Shown: positions 8,348-16,989 of the stretch, piece by piece
Layout of the letters: the number at the start of each line of letters is the position of its first letter
Numbering within the stretch: position 1 is the stretch's first letter
Origin: Lacticaseibacillus jixianensis
GTDB taxonomy: Bacteria; Bacillota; Bacilli; Lactobacillales; Lactobacillaceae
Assembly: GCF_003946485.1 (NCBI RefSeq)
Contig: NZ_RHOJ01000015.1
Span: forward strand, 1-64,000
Reading direction: 5' to 3'
DNA: 64,000 nucleotides
Program-made: the position numbers and the translations under genes
The notes under the pieces: model-generated
The model's database searches: none
What the model was told of the DNA's origin: nothing
The model's input: only the letters and a program-made list of their open reading frames with translations

Positions 8348-8379
8348 GGGCAAAAACCGCTTTGTGGCTCAGCCTCCTG

Positions 8380-8712
8380 CTATAGGGCGAGGTGAATGGC
8401 CAACACGCCGTTCGCCTGTTCCTGGGCCGGGGTGTAGTGCTGGTACGTGTCTTTGGTCATTTTGGCGACCGAGTCATGCGCCGCGGCGCCGACCTGCAGG
8501 CCGGGGTAGGCGGTGTACAGCGCCGCGAAGCTCGGAAAATGGTCGATGGCCGCGACCGCCACCCGCAGCCGGCTGCCGTCTTCCAGGTCGTTAAACGTGA
8601 TGTGATTGCCCGGGCGAAGGGCGCGGCGTTTGGCGTCGTTGAGGCGCACTTCGATCGTCTTCGTCCCGGCTTGGATCAGCTTAAACTGGTCATGAGTAAT
8701 TGCCATGTCCAT
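8380..8712 (-). CDS. ASCH-domain protein
   Basis: The 110-residue product has the fold pattern of ASCH domains: an N-terminal KLIQAGTKTIEVRLND block (the G-x-K-T-x-E-x-R motif), RPGNHITF in the next strand, and a C-terminal hydrophobic strand (GVLAIHL). ASCH proteins bind RNA or modified nucleotides and some are RNA hydrolases or deaminase-like; the function here is not known. GGAGG lies 7 bases before the ATG at 8712; a second ATG is two codons later. Confidence 0.8.
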   Translation of the reverse strand: MDMAITHDQFKLIQAGTKTIEVRLNDAKRRALRPGNHITFNDLEDGSRLRVAVAAIDHFPSFAALYTAYPGLQVGAAAHDSVAKMTKDTYQHYTPAQEQANGVLAIHLAL

Positions 8713-8805
8713 GAGGCCACCTCCGTTTACTTGCAGTATACGCCGGCCGCAGACAAACGCCAGCCAGACGTGCTAAACTATGAGCATCAACGAGGGGGAA
8801 TCGTC

Positions 8806-9003
8806 ATGTCCGATCCACAGCAATCAAAGCACTTATTCCAGCAGATGATCGATCAAGTCATTGCCTTGGTCCTGCTGATCGTCGTGTGGCTGAACCGCGC
8901 CGCCTTGGGGCCGACCTGGACGAAGACGCTGATCATCGTGGCGCTGGTGATCTCGCTGGCCGATTACGCGATCCTGGGGCGCAAGGCCCGGCGTAAAAAA
9001 TAA
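8806..9003 (+). CDS. Small two-helix membrane protein
   Basis: A 65-residue protein starting at the ATG after GAGGGGGAATCGTC. It has hydrophobic segments at about residues 16-27 and 37-53 and a basic tail (RKARRKK), as in many small lactobacillar membrane proteins. Function unknown. The stop codon lies inside the shared terminator hairpin at 9000. Confidence 0.7.
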   Translation: MSDPQQSKHLFQQMIDQVIALVLLIVVWLNRAALGPTWTKTLIIVALVISLADYAILGRKARRKK

Positions 9004-9044
9004 TCGTCATGACTGCCAAATTGGGCAGTCATGACGATTATTTG
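9000..9044. terminator. Bidirectional terminator shared by two convergent genes
   Basis: A near-perfect palindrome with 19-bp arms (AATAATCGTCATGACTGCC and its complement) around AAATTG. The TAA stop codons of both convergent genes are inside it. A runs on one side and T on the other allow termination in both directions. Confidence 0.85.
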
Positions 9045-9220
9045 CGCAGGTGCCAGATGAACAGCGCGTAGCCGAGGCACCCCAGGCCGTAGATGATGGT
9101 CGCGAGGGCCGCAAACAGCAGCCAAGGCCAGTTGAAGGCCGCCCGCATCGCCCAGAGCAGGGCGGCGAGGATCGCGGCCTGCACCGCGCGCATTTCCAGT
9201 TCGGCGAGCTGCTTATTCAA
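9038..9220 (-). CDS. Small two-helix membrane protein
   Basis: The 60-residue product is almost entirely two hydrophobic helices (about residues 12-28 and 32-55) with a basic end. Its ATG overlaps the stop of the preceding gene by 8 bases, so they are co-transcribed and probably translationally coupled. Function unknown. Confidence 0.65.
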   Translation of the reverse strand: MNKQLAELEMRAVQAAILAALLWAMRAAFNWPWLLFAALATIIYGLGCLGYALFIWHLRK

Positions 9221-9533
9221 AGGACACCTCGACGTACAGGAAGTTGGCGTCGGTGACGTGGCTGAAGGTCAGCCACAGCTCGGTCGGCTCCGGGGGGTCG
9301 TCCGGGTCGATCACCTCGCCCAGCCAGCGCACGAGGCGCCGGTGATGGGAGATGAAGGAATCGGCCAGCTTGAACGCGTTCAGCCGATTTTCAGGAAACC
9401 ACTCGTGCAGGCCGGGAAAAATCAACGTGTCCTTGAGGCGAAAGCTGATCGTATTTTGGTAGCCGCGGCGGATCACAGTGGTCTGCTGCGGATGGTCCTT
9501 AATGTATGTGAGCACTTGCGTTGCCAGGTCCAA
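9213..9533 (-). CDS. Conserved small soluble protein, unknown function
   Basis: The 106-residue product contains no membrane segment and ends in a beta-rich stretch (ELWLTFSHVTDANFLYVEVSF). The start chosen is the TTG at 9533, because GGAGG lies 7 bases before it. The in-frame ATG at 9587 has no ribosome site and overlaps the divergent promoter region (TATCAT on the minus strand). No family recognised. It is the first gene of a two-gene unit with the membrane protein at 9038. Confidence 0.6.
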   Translation of the reverse strand: MDLATQVLTYIKDHPQQTTVIRRGYQNTISFRLKDTLIFPGLHEWFPENRLNAFKLADSFISHHRRLVRWLGEVIDPDDPPEPTELWLTFSHVTDANFLYVEVSFE

Positions 9534-9622
9534 ATCAGCCACCTCCGTCTTGGGTCCGAGTAGAATTACTGCGGAATATGATACCATGGAACCAAGGGAA
9601 AGTATAGATTGGAGGCCTTGCG

Positions 9623-10330
9623 ATGACAGTGCGGTTGTACTTAGTTCGCCACGGCGAAACCGAAATGAACCGGGCCCAGAAGCTCCAGGGGGTCACGGAC
9701 GCTCCGCTGACGGCCAAGGGCCAAGAGGCGGCCGAGAAACTCGGCGCGCTGCTGGCCCCGATCCACTTCGATGCCGCCTACAGCTCGGATCGAAAGCGGG
9801 CCATCACCACGGCCCAGGCGATCCTGGCCGTGCATCCGGACGCCCCGCGCCTGCAGGAGAAGGCCGGGCTGCGCGAGTATTATTTTGGCGGCAATGAAGG
9901 GATGAAGAATACCGCCTTGATGCGCAAAACCACCCAGCGCTTCGGGCTGCGCGCCTTTGCCAAGATGTGGCTGGACGCACCGCAGTTTCGCACCCTGGTC
10001 CGCAACTTCCACGCCATGGACGACACGGGCCAGGCCGAGACCCTTGAAGAGCTGACTGGCCGGGTGCGGCGGGTGTTCACCACCATTGTGGCGGCCAACC
10101 AGCCGGACGCCGACGTGCTGGTCGTGGCGCACGGCATCAGCCTGAGCGCCTTGATCTACCAGCTGGCACCGCAAACCCTGCCGGTGACGATGCTGAAAAA
10201 CACGAGCGTCACCCGGGTCGATGTGACCGGCAGCGACTGGCAGGTACGCGGGGTGGATCTGACTGCCACCAAGGACATTCTGGCCTTGGCCGGCAAGGCG
10301 CCAAAAGCGCCGGTGCACGATCAGAAGTAA
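9623..10330 (+). CDS. Histidine phosphatase (phosphoglycerate mutase-like)
   Basis: A 235-residue member of the histidine phosphatase superfamily. The catalytic RHGE motif is at residues 9-12 (nucleophile His10), the second histidine is in VVAHGIS at about residue 168, and the phosphate-binding SSDRKRAITTA follows the expected pattern. The substrate cannot be told from sequence; lactobacilli carry several such paralogues and most are not glycolytic mutases. TGGAGG precedes the ATG. Confidence 0.9.
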   Translation: MTVRLYLVRHGETEMNRAQKLQGVTDAPLTAKGQEAAEKLGALLAPIHFDAAYSSDRKRAITTAQAILAVHPDAPRLQEKAGLREYYFGGNEGMKNTALMRKTTQRFGLRAFAKMWLDAPQFRTLVRNFHAMDDTGQAETLEELTGRVRRVFTTIVAANQPDADVLVVAHGISLSALIYQLAPQTLPVTMLKNTSVTRVDVTGSDWQVRGVDLTATKDILALAGKAPKAPVHDQK

Positions 10331-10336
10331 AGCGGT

Positions 10337-10373
10337 CTGGGTCATCGAGCGGCGATGGCCCAGCCCTTTTTTT
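10337..10373 (+). terminator. Terminator of the phosphatase gene
   Basis: CTGGGTCATCG pairs with CGATGGCCCAG (loop AGCGG) and is followed by CC and seven T. Confidence 0.92.
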
Positions 10374-10408
10374 ACGCAAAAATTTTCTGAAACGGGGTGG
10401 AAAACGGG

Positions 10409-10436
10409 TTGTTTTTCAGGTCAATGCGCGTATAAT
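10409..10436 (+). promoter_or_regulatory. Promoter of the tetR-ABC operon
   Basis: -35 TTGTTT (10409-10414), 16-base spacer and a consensus -10 TATAAT (10431-10436). The operator dyad starts on the last base of the -10 box. Confidence 0.8.
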
Positions 10437-10463
10437 GACATCTTGTCACATGACGATATGTCA
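10436..10463. promoter_or_regulatory. 28-bp dyad, likely TetR operator
   Basis: TGACAT...ATGTCA outer arms and GTCA/TGAC inner arms form a palindrome with 22 of 28 positions symmetric. It covers the transcription start region just after the TATAAT box. This is the expected place for repression by the regulator encoded 22 bases downstream, so autoregulation of the exporter operon is likely (inference). Confidence 0.75.
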
Positions 10464-10484
10464 TCTTGCACGAAAGGAGCACGT

Positions 10485-11144
10485 ATGCCAAAACCAACCT
10501 TCTTCCGCCTGGCGGAAGCCAAGCGGGCCCGCCTGATCAAGGCCGCTTATGATGAGTTCTCGCGCGCACCGTTTCCGGATGCCAGCATTTCGAACATCAT
10601 TAAGGATGCTGGGATCCCGCGCGGTAGTTTTTATCAGTACTTCGACGATAAAAGCGACATCTTCTTCTATTTACTAGACCGCACCCGCTCGCAGACCGAA
10701 GCACTGTTTGAGCAGGCCATGACCGCGCATGACGGGGACCTCTTCGGCATGATGGGCGACTTTTTTGACGCGGCGATCGATAAGCTGCTAGTGGGCACAC
10801 ACCGGGAATTCTATGCCAACGTCTTTTTGTACATGGACTTCCACCACGCGGCGCATTTCTCAAGCAAAGCCGCTAAAAGCCAGGAGCCGCACCATAAGAA
10901 GGCCTTTCTGTCATACACGCTGGAGCACGTCGACCGCTCGCGGCTGCGGGCCCAGTCTGACGAGGAAGTCAGCATGCTGTTTCGGCAGGTGATGTGGGTA
11001 TTCATGCAGTCGATCGGCTATTATTACAGCCGGCTCAAGGCCGGGGAGAACGTCTCGCCGGCAAGTTTGAAAGCGCGCATGGCCAAAATGCTCAACTGGC
11101 TTGAGTACGGGGCTGTGGACGCGAAGGAGGAAAGCCATGATTAA
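10485..11144 (+). CDS. TetR-family transcriptional regulator
   Basis: The 219-residue product has an N-terminal helix-turn-helix (about residues 12-58: LIKAAYDEF, ISNIIKDAGI, RGSFYQYFDDK), the hallmark of TetR repressors, then an all-helical ligand domain. The ATG at 10485 is preceded by AAAGGAG; an in-frame upstream ATG at 10443 lies inside the operator. It overlaps the first ABC gene by 8 bases, so it probably controls that exporter in response to a toxic ligand or drug (inference from context). Confidence 0.93.
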   Translation: MPKPTFFRLAEAKRARLIKAAYDEFSRAPFPDASISNIIKDAGIPRGSFYQYFDDKSDIFFYLLDRTRSQTEALFEQAMTAHDGDLFGMMGDFFDAAIDKLLVGTHREFYANVFLYMDFHHAAHFSSKAAKSQEPHHKKAFLSYTLEHVDRSRLRAQSDEEVSMLFRQVMWVFMQSIGYYYSRLKAGENVSPASLKARMAKMLNWLEYGAVDAKEESHD

Positions 11145-12867
11145 ATTAGCCAAAGGGCGGGTCTCGCTGCCCCAGATCCTGGGGGCCGTGCTGTTCATGA
11201 TCGTCCAGGTCATCACCAGCCTTTATTTACCCAACCTGACCGCCGACATCGTGAACAACGGGGTCGCCACCGGGAACATCAACTACATCTGGCAGGAGGG
11301 CTTCAAGATGATCGCGTTTGCGGTCATCAGTGCCGTTGCTGCGGTCGGCAACGTCTTCTTGGCGGCGCGCGTGTCCCAAAAGCTGGGCCAGCGCATCCGC
11401 AGCGACGTGTACCGGAAGGTCATCAATTACTCGCACGATGAAATGGACCAGATCGGCACCAGCAGTTTGATCACCCGGACCACCAACGACGTCACGCAGA
11501 TCCAAAACGTCTGGGTCATGATCCTGCGTATGATGATCATGGCGCCGATCATGCTGATCGGGGCAAGCTTTCTGGCTTACCAGAAGAACCACACGCTGAC
11601 GCTGATCTTTCTGGTCGTGCTGCCCATCATGGCGATCTTCATTGGGATCGTCATGAAGTTTGCGGTGCCGCTGTTTCGCGGCATGCAGCAAAAAACCGAT
11701 AACATCAACCTGGTCTTTCGTGAAGGCCTGACCGGGGTCCGGGTCATCCGGGCGTTCCGGCAGGATAAATTTGAGCAGGAGCGCTTCGAAGGGGTCAACC
11801 AGGACTACACCAACAATGCGGTCAAGGTTTTCTCCATCATGGCGATGATGATGCCAGTCATGACGCTGATCATGTCTGGGACCAACATCGCGATCGACTG
11901 GTGGGGCGGTCATTTGATCGCCGCCCAAGCGATGGAAACCGGGAACTTGATCGCGTTCATCACTTACGCCATGCAGATCCTCATGAGCTTCATGATGCTG
12001 TCGATGATCTTCGTCTTCATTCCCCGGGCGCAGGCTTCGGCCGTCCGGATCAACGAAGTGCTGGATCAGACCACGACCATCAAGACGCCCGCTAAGCCGC
12101 GGCCGATCGCCGGCACCACGCCGCAGCTGCAGTTTGACCACGTGCAGTTCCGTTACCACGGCGCCGAAGAGCCCGCATTGCAAGGGGTCGATTTTGACAT
12201 GACGGCCGGGCAGACCCTGGCCATCATCGGCGGCACCGGGTCCGGTAAAAGTACGCTGGTCAACCTGATCCCGCGGTTCTACGACGTGGAGGAAGGAGCG
12301 GTCAAGGTCAACGGCCTGAACGTGAAGGACGTTGACCTCGATGAACTGCACCGCCAGATCGCGTTTGTGCCGCAGAAGGCGAACCTGTTTGCTGGGACGG
12401 TGCGCTCGAACATGCAGTACGGCAACGATGACGCCACGGACGACGAGATCTGGCACGCGCTGGAGATCGCCCAGGCCAAGGACTTCATCGCGGCCAATCC
12501 GGAAGGGCTGGACTACCGGGTCGAGCAAGGCGGGGACAACTTCTCCGGCGGCCAAAAGCAGCGGCTGGCCATCGCCCGCGCGCTGATCAAGGACGCCGCG
12601 GTTTACGTGTTCGATGATTCGTTCTCCGCGCTGGACTTTAAGACCGACGCCGAACTGCGCCAGGCCCTGAAGGACGACGAGAAGATCTCGCAGCGTGTGG
12701 TCGTCATTGTCGGCCAGCGTGTGTCGACGGTTGCGGACGCGGATACCATCATCGTGCTGGATAATGGCGTGATGGTCGGCCGCGGCAAGCACGCCGAGCT
12801 GAAGGCCAACAACGAGACGTACCGGGAAATCGTCAATTCACAAATTCGCGAAGGGGATGAAAAATAA
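11137..12867 (+). CDS. ABC exporter half-transporter with degenerate ATP site
   Basis: The 576-residue half-transporter has six membrane helices followed by an ATPase domain: Walker A GGTGSGKST (about 365-373), signature FSGGQ, Walker B VYVFDD. The catalytic glutamate is replaced by Asp494 and the switch histidine by Gln527 (VGQRVST). This is the pattern of the non-catalytic subunit in heterodimeric multidrug exporters such as LmrCD, BmrCD or TM287/288. The ATG follows AAGGAGG and overlaps tetR. The partner gene starts within this stop codon (TAATG). Confidence 0.93.
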   Translation: MIKLAKGRVSLPQILGAVLFMIVQVITSLYLPNLTADIVNNGVATGNINYIWQEGFKMIAFAVISAVAAVGNVFLAARVSQKLGQRIRSDVYRKVINYSHDEMDQIGTSSLITRTTNDVTQIQNVWVMILRMMIMAPIMLIGASFLAYQKNHTLTLIFLVVLPIMAIFIGIVMKFAVPLFRGMQQKTDNINLVFREGLTGVRVIRAFRQDKFEQERFEGVNQDYTNNAVKVFSIMAMMMPVMTLIMSGTNIAIDWWGGHLIAAQAMETGNLIAFITYAMQILMSFMMLSMIFVFIPRAQASAVRINEVLDQTTTIKTPAKPRPIAGTTPQLQFDHVQFRYHGAEEPALQGVDFDMTAGQTLAIIGGTGSGKSTLVNLIPRFYDVEEGAVKVNGLNVKDVDLDELHRQIAFVPQKANLFAGTVRSNMQYGNDDATDDEIWHALEIAQAKDFIAANPEGLDYRVEQGGDNFSGGQKQRLAIARALIKDAAVYVFDDSFSALDFKTDAELRQALKDDEKISQRVVVIVGQRVSTVADADTIIVLDNGVMVGRGKHAELKANNETYREIVNSQIREGDEK

Positions 12868-14747
12868 TGGCTGAATCGAAAAGCACTACGACGCCGCGGC
12901 CAGCCGGTGGCCACGGGCCAGGCGCCCGCGGCGGCCTCGTCGAAAAGCCCAAGAACTTCTGGGGCACGACCTTCCGCCTATTTGGCTACATGAAGTCGCG
13001 CCTGGTGGGCATTGCCATCGTCGTCGCCTTTGCCATCGCCTCCACGATTTTTCAGATCCGCACCCCGAAGATCTTAGGGGAAGCGACCACGGAAATCTTT
13101 AAGGGCTACATGAAGGGCGTCGCGCAGCAAAAAGCCGGCATCCCGATGAGCCAGTTCCCGATCAATTTTGACAAGATCAAGGACATCATGATCCTCGTCA
13201 TCTTCATGTACCTGGCTTCGGCGGCGTTCTCGTTCATGCAGCAGTTCATCATGACCCGGATCTCCCAGCGCACCGTGTACGACCTGCGCAAGGAGCTCAA
13301 GGCCAAGATGCAGCGGCTGCCGATCAACTACTACGACACCCACAGCAACGGCGATATCATGTCCCGAGCGATCAACGACATGGACAACATCGCCTCGACC
13401 CTGCAGCAGAGTCTGACGCAGCTGGTCACCAGTACCTTCACCTTCATTGGCACGCTGTGGATGATGCTGACGATCTCCTGGAAGCTGACGCTGATCGCAC
13501 TGGTCACCATTCCGCTGAGCCTGGTGATCGTCGGCATCGTGGCGCCGCGCTCGCAGAAGTACTTTGCAGGCCAGCAGAAGGCCCTGGGGCTGCTCAACAA
13601 CTATGTTGAAGAGAATTACGCCGGGCAGGTCATCGTCAAGTCCTTTAACCGCGAAGAAGACGCGATGACGGCGTTTGAAGTCGAGAACCAGGCGTTTTAT
13701 GACTCCGCGTGGAAGGCGCAGTTCGTCTCCGGCATCATCATGCCGCTGATGACCTTCCTGAATAACTTGGGGTACGTGTTCGTCGCCATCTTCGGGGGGA
13801 TCGCTGTCTCAAACGGGACGGTCACCCTGGGGAACGTGCAGGCCTTTCTGCAGTACACCCAGCAGTTCTCCCAGCCGATCTCGCAGCTGGCCAACTTGGC
13901 CAACACGATTCAAAACACCATCGCGTCCGCCGAGCGGGTCTTCGAGGTGCTTGACGAGCCCGAGATGGAAGACATTGAATCCGGCGTCACCCCGATCGAA
14001 GGCGACAAGCACCCGCTGGTCATGGATCACGTTCAGTTCGGCTACCAGGGCAGTCCGCTGCTCATGAAGGACTACAACCTGACCGTTGAGCCGGGGCAGA
14101 TGATCGCCATCGTCGGGCCGACCGGGGCCGGGAAGACCACGGTCATCAACATGCTGGAGCGCTTCTACGACGTTTCCGGCGGCTCGATCCGCATGTGGGG
14201 CAAAGACATTCGCGACATGAGCCGCGAGGACGTGCGCAGCCACTACGCGATGGTGCTGCAGGACACCTGGCTGTTCACCGGCACGATTTGGGATAACCTG
14301 AAGTACGGCCGCGAAGACGCGACCGACGAGCAGATCCTGAACGCGGCCAAGGCGGCCCACGTGGATAATTTTGTCCGCCAGCTGCCGAAGGGCTACGACA
14401 CCGTGCTGAACGAATCGGCCTCCAACATTTCCCAGGGCCAGCGGCAGCTGATCACGATCGCCCGCGCCTTTGTGGCCGATCCTGAGATCCTGATCCTGGA
14501 TGAGGCGACCAGCTCGGTTGATACGCGCACTGAGGTCCATATTCAGCACGCGATGGCGCGCCTGCTGGAAGGCCGCACGAGCTTCGTGGTGGCCCACCGG
14601 CTGTCCACGATCCGCGACGCCGACAACATCATTGTGATGAATCACGGCGCGATCGTTGAAACCGGGAATCACGATAATTTGATGGCGAAAAATGGCTTTT
14701 ACGCTGACCTGTACAACAGTCAGTTCAGCGGTAGTACCACGATTTAA
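12867..14747 (+). CDS. ABC exporter half-transporter with catalytic ATP site
   Basis: The 626-residue partner carries a Pro/Gly-rich N-terminal tail, six membrane helices and an ATPase domain with Walker A GPTGAGKTT, Walker B LILDEA (Glu546) and H-loop His577, all canonical. Its signature is ISQGQ (S522-Q525) in place of LSGGQ. Together with Asp494 and Gln527 of the neighbour, this makes one degenerate and one active composite site, so the two work as a heterodimer. It is likely a drug or lipid exporter; the substrate is unknown. Confidence 0.93.
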   Translation: MAESKSTTTPRPAGGHGPGARGGLVEKPKNFWGTTFRLFGYMKSRLVGIAIVVAFAIASTIFQIRTPKILGEATTEIFKGYMKGVAQQKAGIPMSQFPINFDKIKDIMILVIFMYLASAAFSFMQQFIMTRISQRTVYDLRKELKAKMQRLPINYYDTHSNGDIMSRAINDMDNIASTLQQSLTQLVTSTFTFIGTLWMMLTISWKLTLIALVTIPLSLVIVGIVAPRSQKYFAGQQKALGLLNNYVEENYAGQVIVKSFNREEDAMTAFEVENQAFYDSAWKAQFVSGIIMPLMTFLNNLGYVFVAIFGGIAVSNGTVTLGNVQAFLQYTQQFSQPISQLANLANTIQNTIASAERVFEVLDEPEMEDIESGVTPIEGDKHPLVMDHVQFGYQGSPLLMKDYNLTVEPGQMIAIVGPTGAGKTTVINMLERFYDVSGGSIRMWGKDIRDMSREDVRSHYAMVLQDTWLFTGTIWDNLKYGREDATDEQILNAAKAAHVDNFVRQLPKGYDTVLNESASNISQGQRQLITIARAFVADPEILILDEATSSVDTRTEVHIQHAMARLLEGRTSFVVAHRLSTIRDADNIIVMNHGAIVETGNHDNLMAKNGFYADLYNSQFSGSTTI

Positions 14748-14756
14748 GCGCACCCT

Positions 14757-14807
14757 GAGGACCACTCGCTGGCGGCATTTTGCCGTTGGCTGGTGGTCCT
14801 TTTTTTG
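14757..14807 (+). terminator. Terminator of the tetR-ABC operon
   Basis: AGGACCAC and GTGGTCCT enclose an inner GGCGGC/GCCG stem, followed by seven T. Confidence 0.9.
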
Positions 14808-14927
14808 CGTCCAGCGGCGGTCAGCCCTCGCTTGCGTTTTCAAGCCGCTGGTCAGCCGGAGGCAAAATACGTGCGCTTTTTTGCTTCACCGGCTATGCTT
14901 GAGGGCAAAAAGGCAGGAGGTGAGCAT

Positions 14928-15782
14928 GTGGTTCAGATGATGTTGAATCCCGCGTCGCGCATCGGCTTTGTCGCGCTGCTGGTGCAGGACTTGCCGCAGA
15001 TGCGGGACTGGTACACGACGATGCTGGGGCTGGAGATCCTGCAGGAGGAGCCCGGGCGGGTCCTGCTGGGGCTCAAGGCCAACCACCGGGTGCTGGTCGT
15101 GCTGGAGGCCGGGGGCGTCGTGACCAAAACCCCCACCGCCGGGCTGAGCGCCTTTGCCCTGGCGGTGCCGACCTGGTCGGAGGTGCTGCAGCACGTGGCC
15201 TGGCTCAAGGCCCATGACGCCACCCTCAGCCCCTGGTTCAAAACCGGCTTCAGCCGCGGCGTGCGCCTGAAGGACCCCGAGGGCACCGAGGTGATCCTGG
15301 AGTACGATGAGGGCCCGCGGCTGGTGGCCGGGCGCGGCTACAACTTTACGAACGCCGTGGCCCAGCCGCTGACTGCGCCGCGCTTGCCCAAGCCCGCGGC
15401 GCGCCTGCCGGTTTTGCCGCCACCGACGTTCATTGGCCGGCTGGTGGTGGCCACCCCGCGCCTGGATCAGACGGTGACTCACATCCAGCAGCTGCTGGGC
15501 TTCATTCGCCAGCAGAAGACGAAGGACTGGGCGTATTTAACGGTGGGCGACAACACCCGGCACATCGGCATCGAGGTGCAGGCCCAAAAGCTGGGCCCGC
15601 GTCCGGACAACGCCGCTGGTGCCCACTACCTCAGCATGGTGGTCCCTAACCTCAGCATGCTCAACCTGCTGCGGATGAACCTGACCACGCACGCCTGGAA
15701 GCAGTTCGAGTTCGACGCGCAAAACGACTACCTGATGATCGAGGGGCCAAACGGGCTGACCGTTTGGTTCTCCCTGGCCTAA
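14928..15782 (+). CDS. Two-domain VOC (glyoxalase/CatE-like) protein
   Basis: A 284-residue protein with two vicinal-oxygen-chelate domains: residues about 10-125 (IGFVALLVQDLPQMRDWYTTMLG) and 165-284 (RLVVATPRLDQTVTHIQQLLG). The layout resembles catechol-2,3-dioxygenase (CatE). The His that normally opens each metal site (G-H-V) is Phe in the first domain and Arg in the second, so a metal-dependent ring-cleaving activity is doubtful. The GTG at 14928 is 7 bases after AGGAGG; ATGs at 14937 and 14940 are alternatives. Confidence 0.8.
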   Translation: MVQMMLNPASRIGFVALLVQDLPQMRDWYTTMLGLEILQEEPGRVLLGLKANHRVLVVLEAGGVVTKTPTAGLSAFALAVPTWSEVLQHVAWLKAHDATLSPWFKTGFSRGVRLKDPEGTEVILEYDEGPRLVAGRGYNFTNAVAQPLTAPRLPKPAARLPVLPPPTFIGRLVVATPRLDQTVTHIQQLLGFIRQQKTKDWAYLTVGDNTRHIGIEVQAQKLGPRPDNAAGAHYLSMVVPNLSMLNLLRMNLTTHAWKQFEFDAQNDYLMIEGPNGLTVWFSLA

Positions 15783-15786
15783 AAAT

Positions 15787-15812
15787 GCCGACCTGCTGCG
15801 GGTCGGCTTTTT
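15787..15812 (+). terminator. Terminator of the VOC gene
   Basis: GCCGACC and GGTCGGC pair around TGCTGCG, followed by TTTTT. Confidence 0.88.
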
Positions 15813-15847
15813 GCTTGCGGTATACTAAAGCCTAGGAGGCGAGGCAG

Positions 15848-16828
15848 ATGGACGTCATGGCGGCAGCAAAGCAGATGGTGAAAGACAGGCTGGCCCCAGG
15901 GGTGACGGCGGCGTGGCTGCACGATGGGGCGTTCGAAGTGGAAGTTTACGGGGATGCCACTTGGCAGCCGACAGTCACGCCGCTGCACGCGGGGATGCTG
16001 TACGACGTGGCCTCCTTGACCAAGGTGATCGGGACCACCACGGTCTTCTTGCAGGCGGTCAGCGAAGGGCTTGTGCGCATTGACGATCGCATCCAAACGT
16101 TCCTGCCGGACTTCCCGCACGCCACGACCTTTCGCCAGGCCCTGACGCACACCTCCGGGCTGGAGGGCTACATCCCGCACCGCGACGACTTGGCGCCCGC
16201 GGCCCTGCGGCAGGCGCTGATCACCCAGCTGAAGGTGACCGCCGAGTGTGATCACGAGGTCGTCTACCGCGACGTCAACCTCCTGCTCACCGGCTGGGCG
16301 CTGGAAGCAGTCTACGGCGCCCCGATCCAGGCGCTGATCCAGCGCCGCGTCTTGGCCCCGCTGGGCCTGCCGGCGGCGACGTTCGCCCCGGACCCAGCGC
16401 GGTGCGTACCGACCAGCTATTCAAAAGCGGCCGGCCTCCGGCGCGGGGTGGTCCACGACCCCAAAGCGGCGATCCTCGGCGTGCACAGCGGCTCGGCCGG
16501 CCTGTTTGCCAGCCTGGCCGACCTGATCGTATTCAGCGAGTACGCCTTTGGCCGGCGCCGCAGTCCGGCGTGGCCAAGTGCGTTTGCCGGGATCCTCAGG
16601 GATGAGACCACCGGGGGGCTGGGCCGCAGCCTCGGCTGGGACCTGCGGCGCGATGCCGCCGGCCGGCTGTGGCTGTACCACACCGGCTACACCGGCACCT
16701 TCTGGCTGATCCAGCCGGCCCTCAAGCAGGCGCTGATCGTGCTGACCAACCGCGTCCACCCGACCCCGAACATGGCTTTCCTCACGGCCCGCGACAAACT
16801 GATCGCGGCCTTTCTGGCCCAGGGATAG
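15848..16828 (+). CDS. Serine hydrolase of the beta-lactamase/PBP-like family
   Basis: A 326-residue class C beta-lactamase-like protein (Pfam beta-lactamase/EstB type). Catalytic signature S56-LT-K59 (ASLTK), a second motif Y140-RDVN, and HTG in YHTGYTG take the place of the SxxK, YxN and KTG triads. It has no signal peptide or membrane segment, so it is a cytoplasmic esterase or amidase rather than an antibiotic-resistance enzyme; the substrate is unknown. AGGAGG is 8 bases before the ATG. Confidence 0.88.
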   Translation: MDVMAAAKQMVKDRLAPGVTAAWLHDGAFEVEVYGDATWQPTVTPLHAGMLYDVASLTKVIGTTTVFLQAVSEGLVRIDDRIQTFLPDFPHATTFRQALTHTSGLEGYIPHRDDLAPAALRQALITQLKVTAECDHEVVYRDVNLLLTGWALEAVYGAPIQALIQRRVLAPLGLPAATFAPDPARCVPTSYSKAAGLRRGVVHDPKAAILGVHSGSAGLFASLADLIVFSEYAFGRRRSPAWPSAFAGILRDETTGGLGRSLGWDLRRDAAGRLWLYHTGYTGTFWLIQPALKQALIVLTNRVHPTPNMAFLTARDKLIAAFLAQG

Positions 16829-16831
16829 GGC

Positions 16832-16989
16832 AGGGCGGCCTCCGCAGGGAGGGGGCTGGCGACGCGAAGCTAGAGTGGTGGCCGCCGCTTCGAGCCTCGC
16901 AAGCGAGTCTCTCAGTCGGGGCTTGTTCTAAGCCGACAAGTCGGCTAAGAACAATTTCACCACTGAGCCCCCTCCCTGCTCCGGCCGCC
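16832..16989 (+). repeat. R1 nested palindromic repeat, copy A
   Basis: About 158 bp. Ends are imperfect terminal inverted repeats (GGCCTCCGCAGGGAGGGGGC and GCCCCCTCCCTGCTCCGGCC), with AGTGGTG/CACCACT inside, and a central palindrome TTGTTCTAAGCCGAC...CGGCTAAGAACAA at 16923-16954. It is nearly identical to the reverse complement of copy B except that it lacks a 45-bp hairpin module. Confidence 0.9.

Noticed and set aside
11227-12792. A 521-codon frame opposite the ABC gene
   Set aside because: It is a high-GC shadow frame; the sense strand carries all ABC motifs, a ribosome site and operon overlap.
15848-16828. Serine hydrolase as an antibiotic-resistance beta-lactamase
   Set aside because: No signal peptide, and the motifs fit cytoplasmic EstB-like hydrolases; resistance cannot be inferred.
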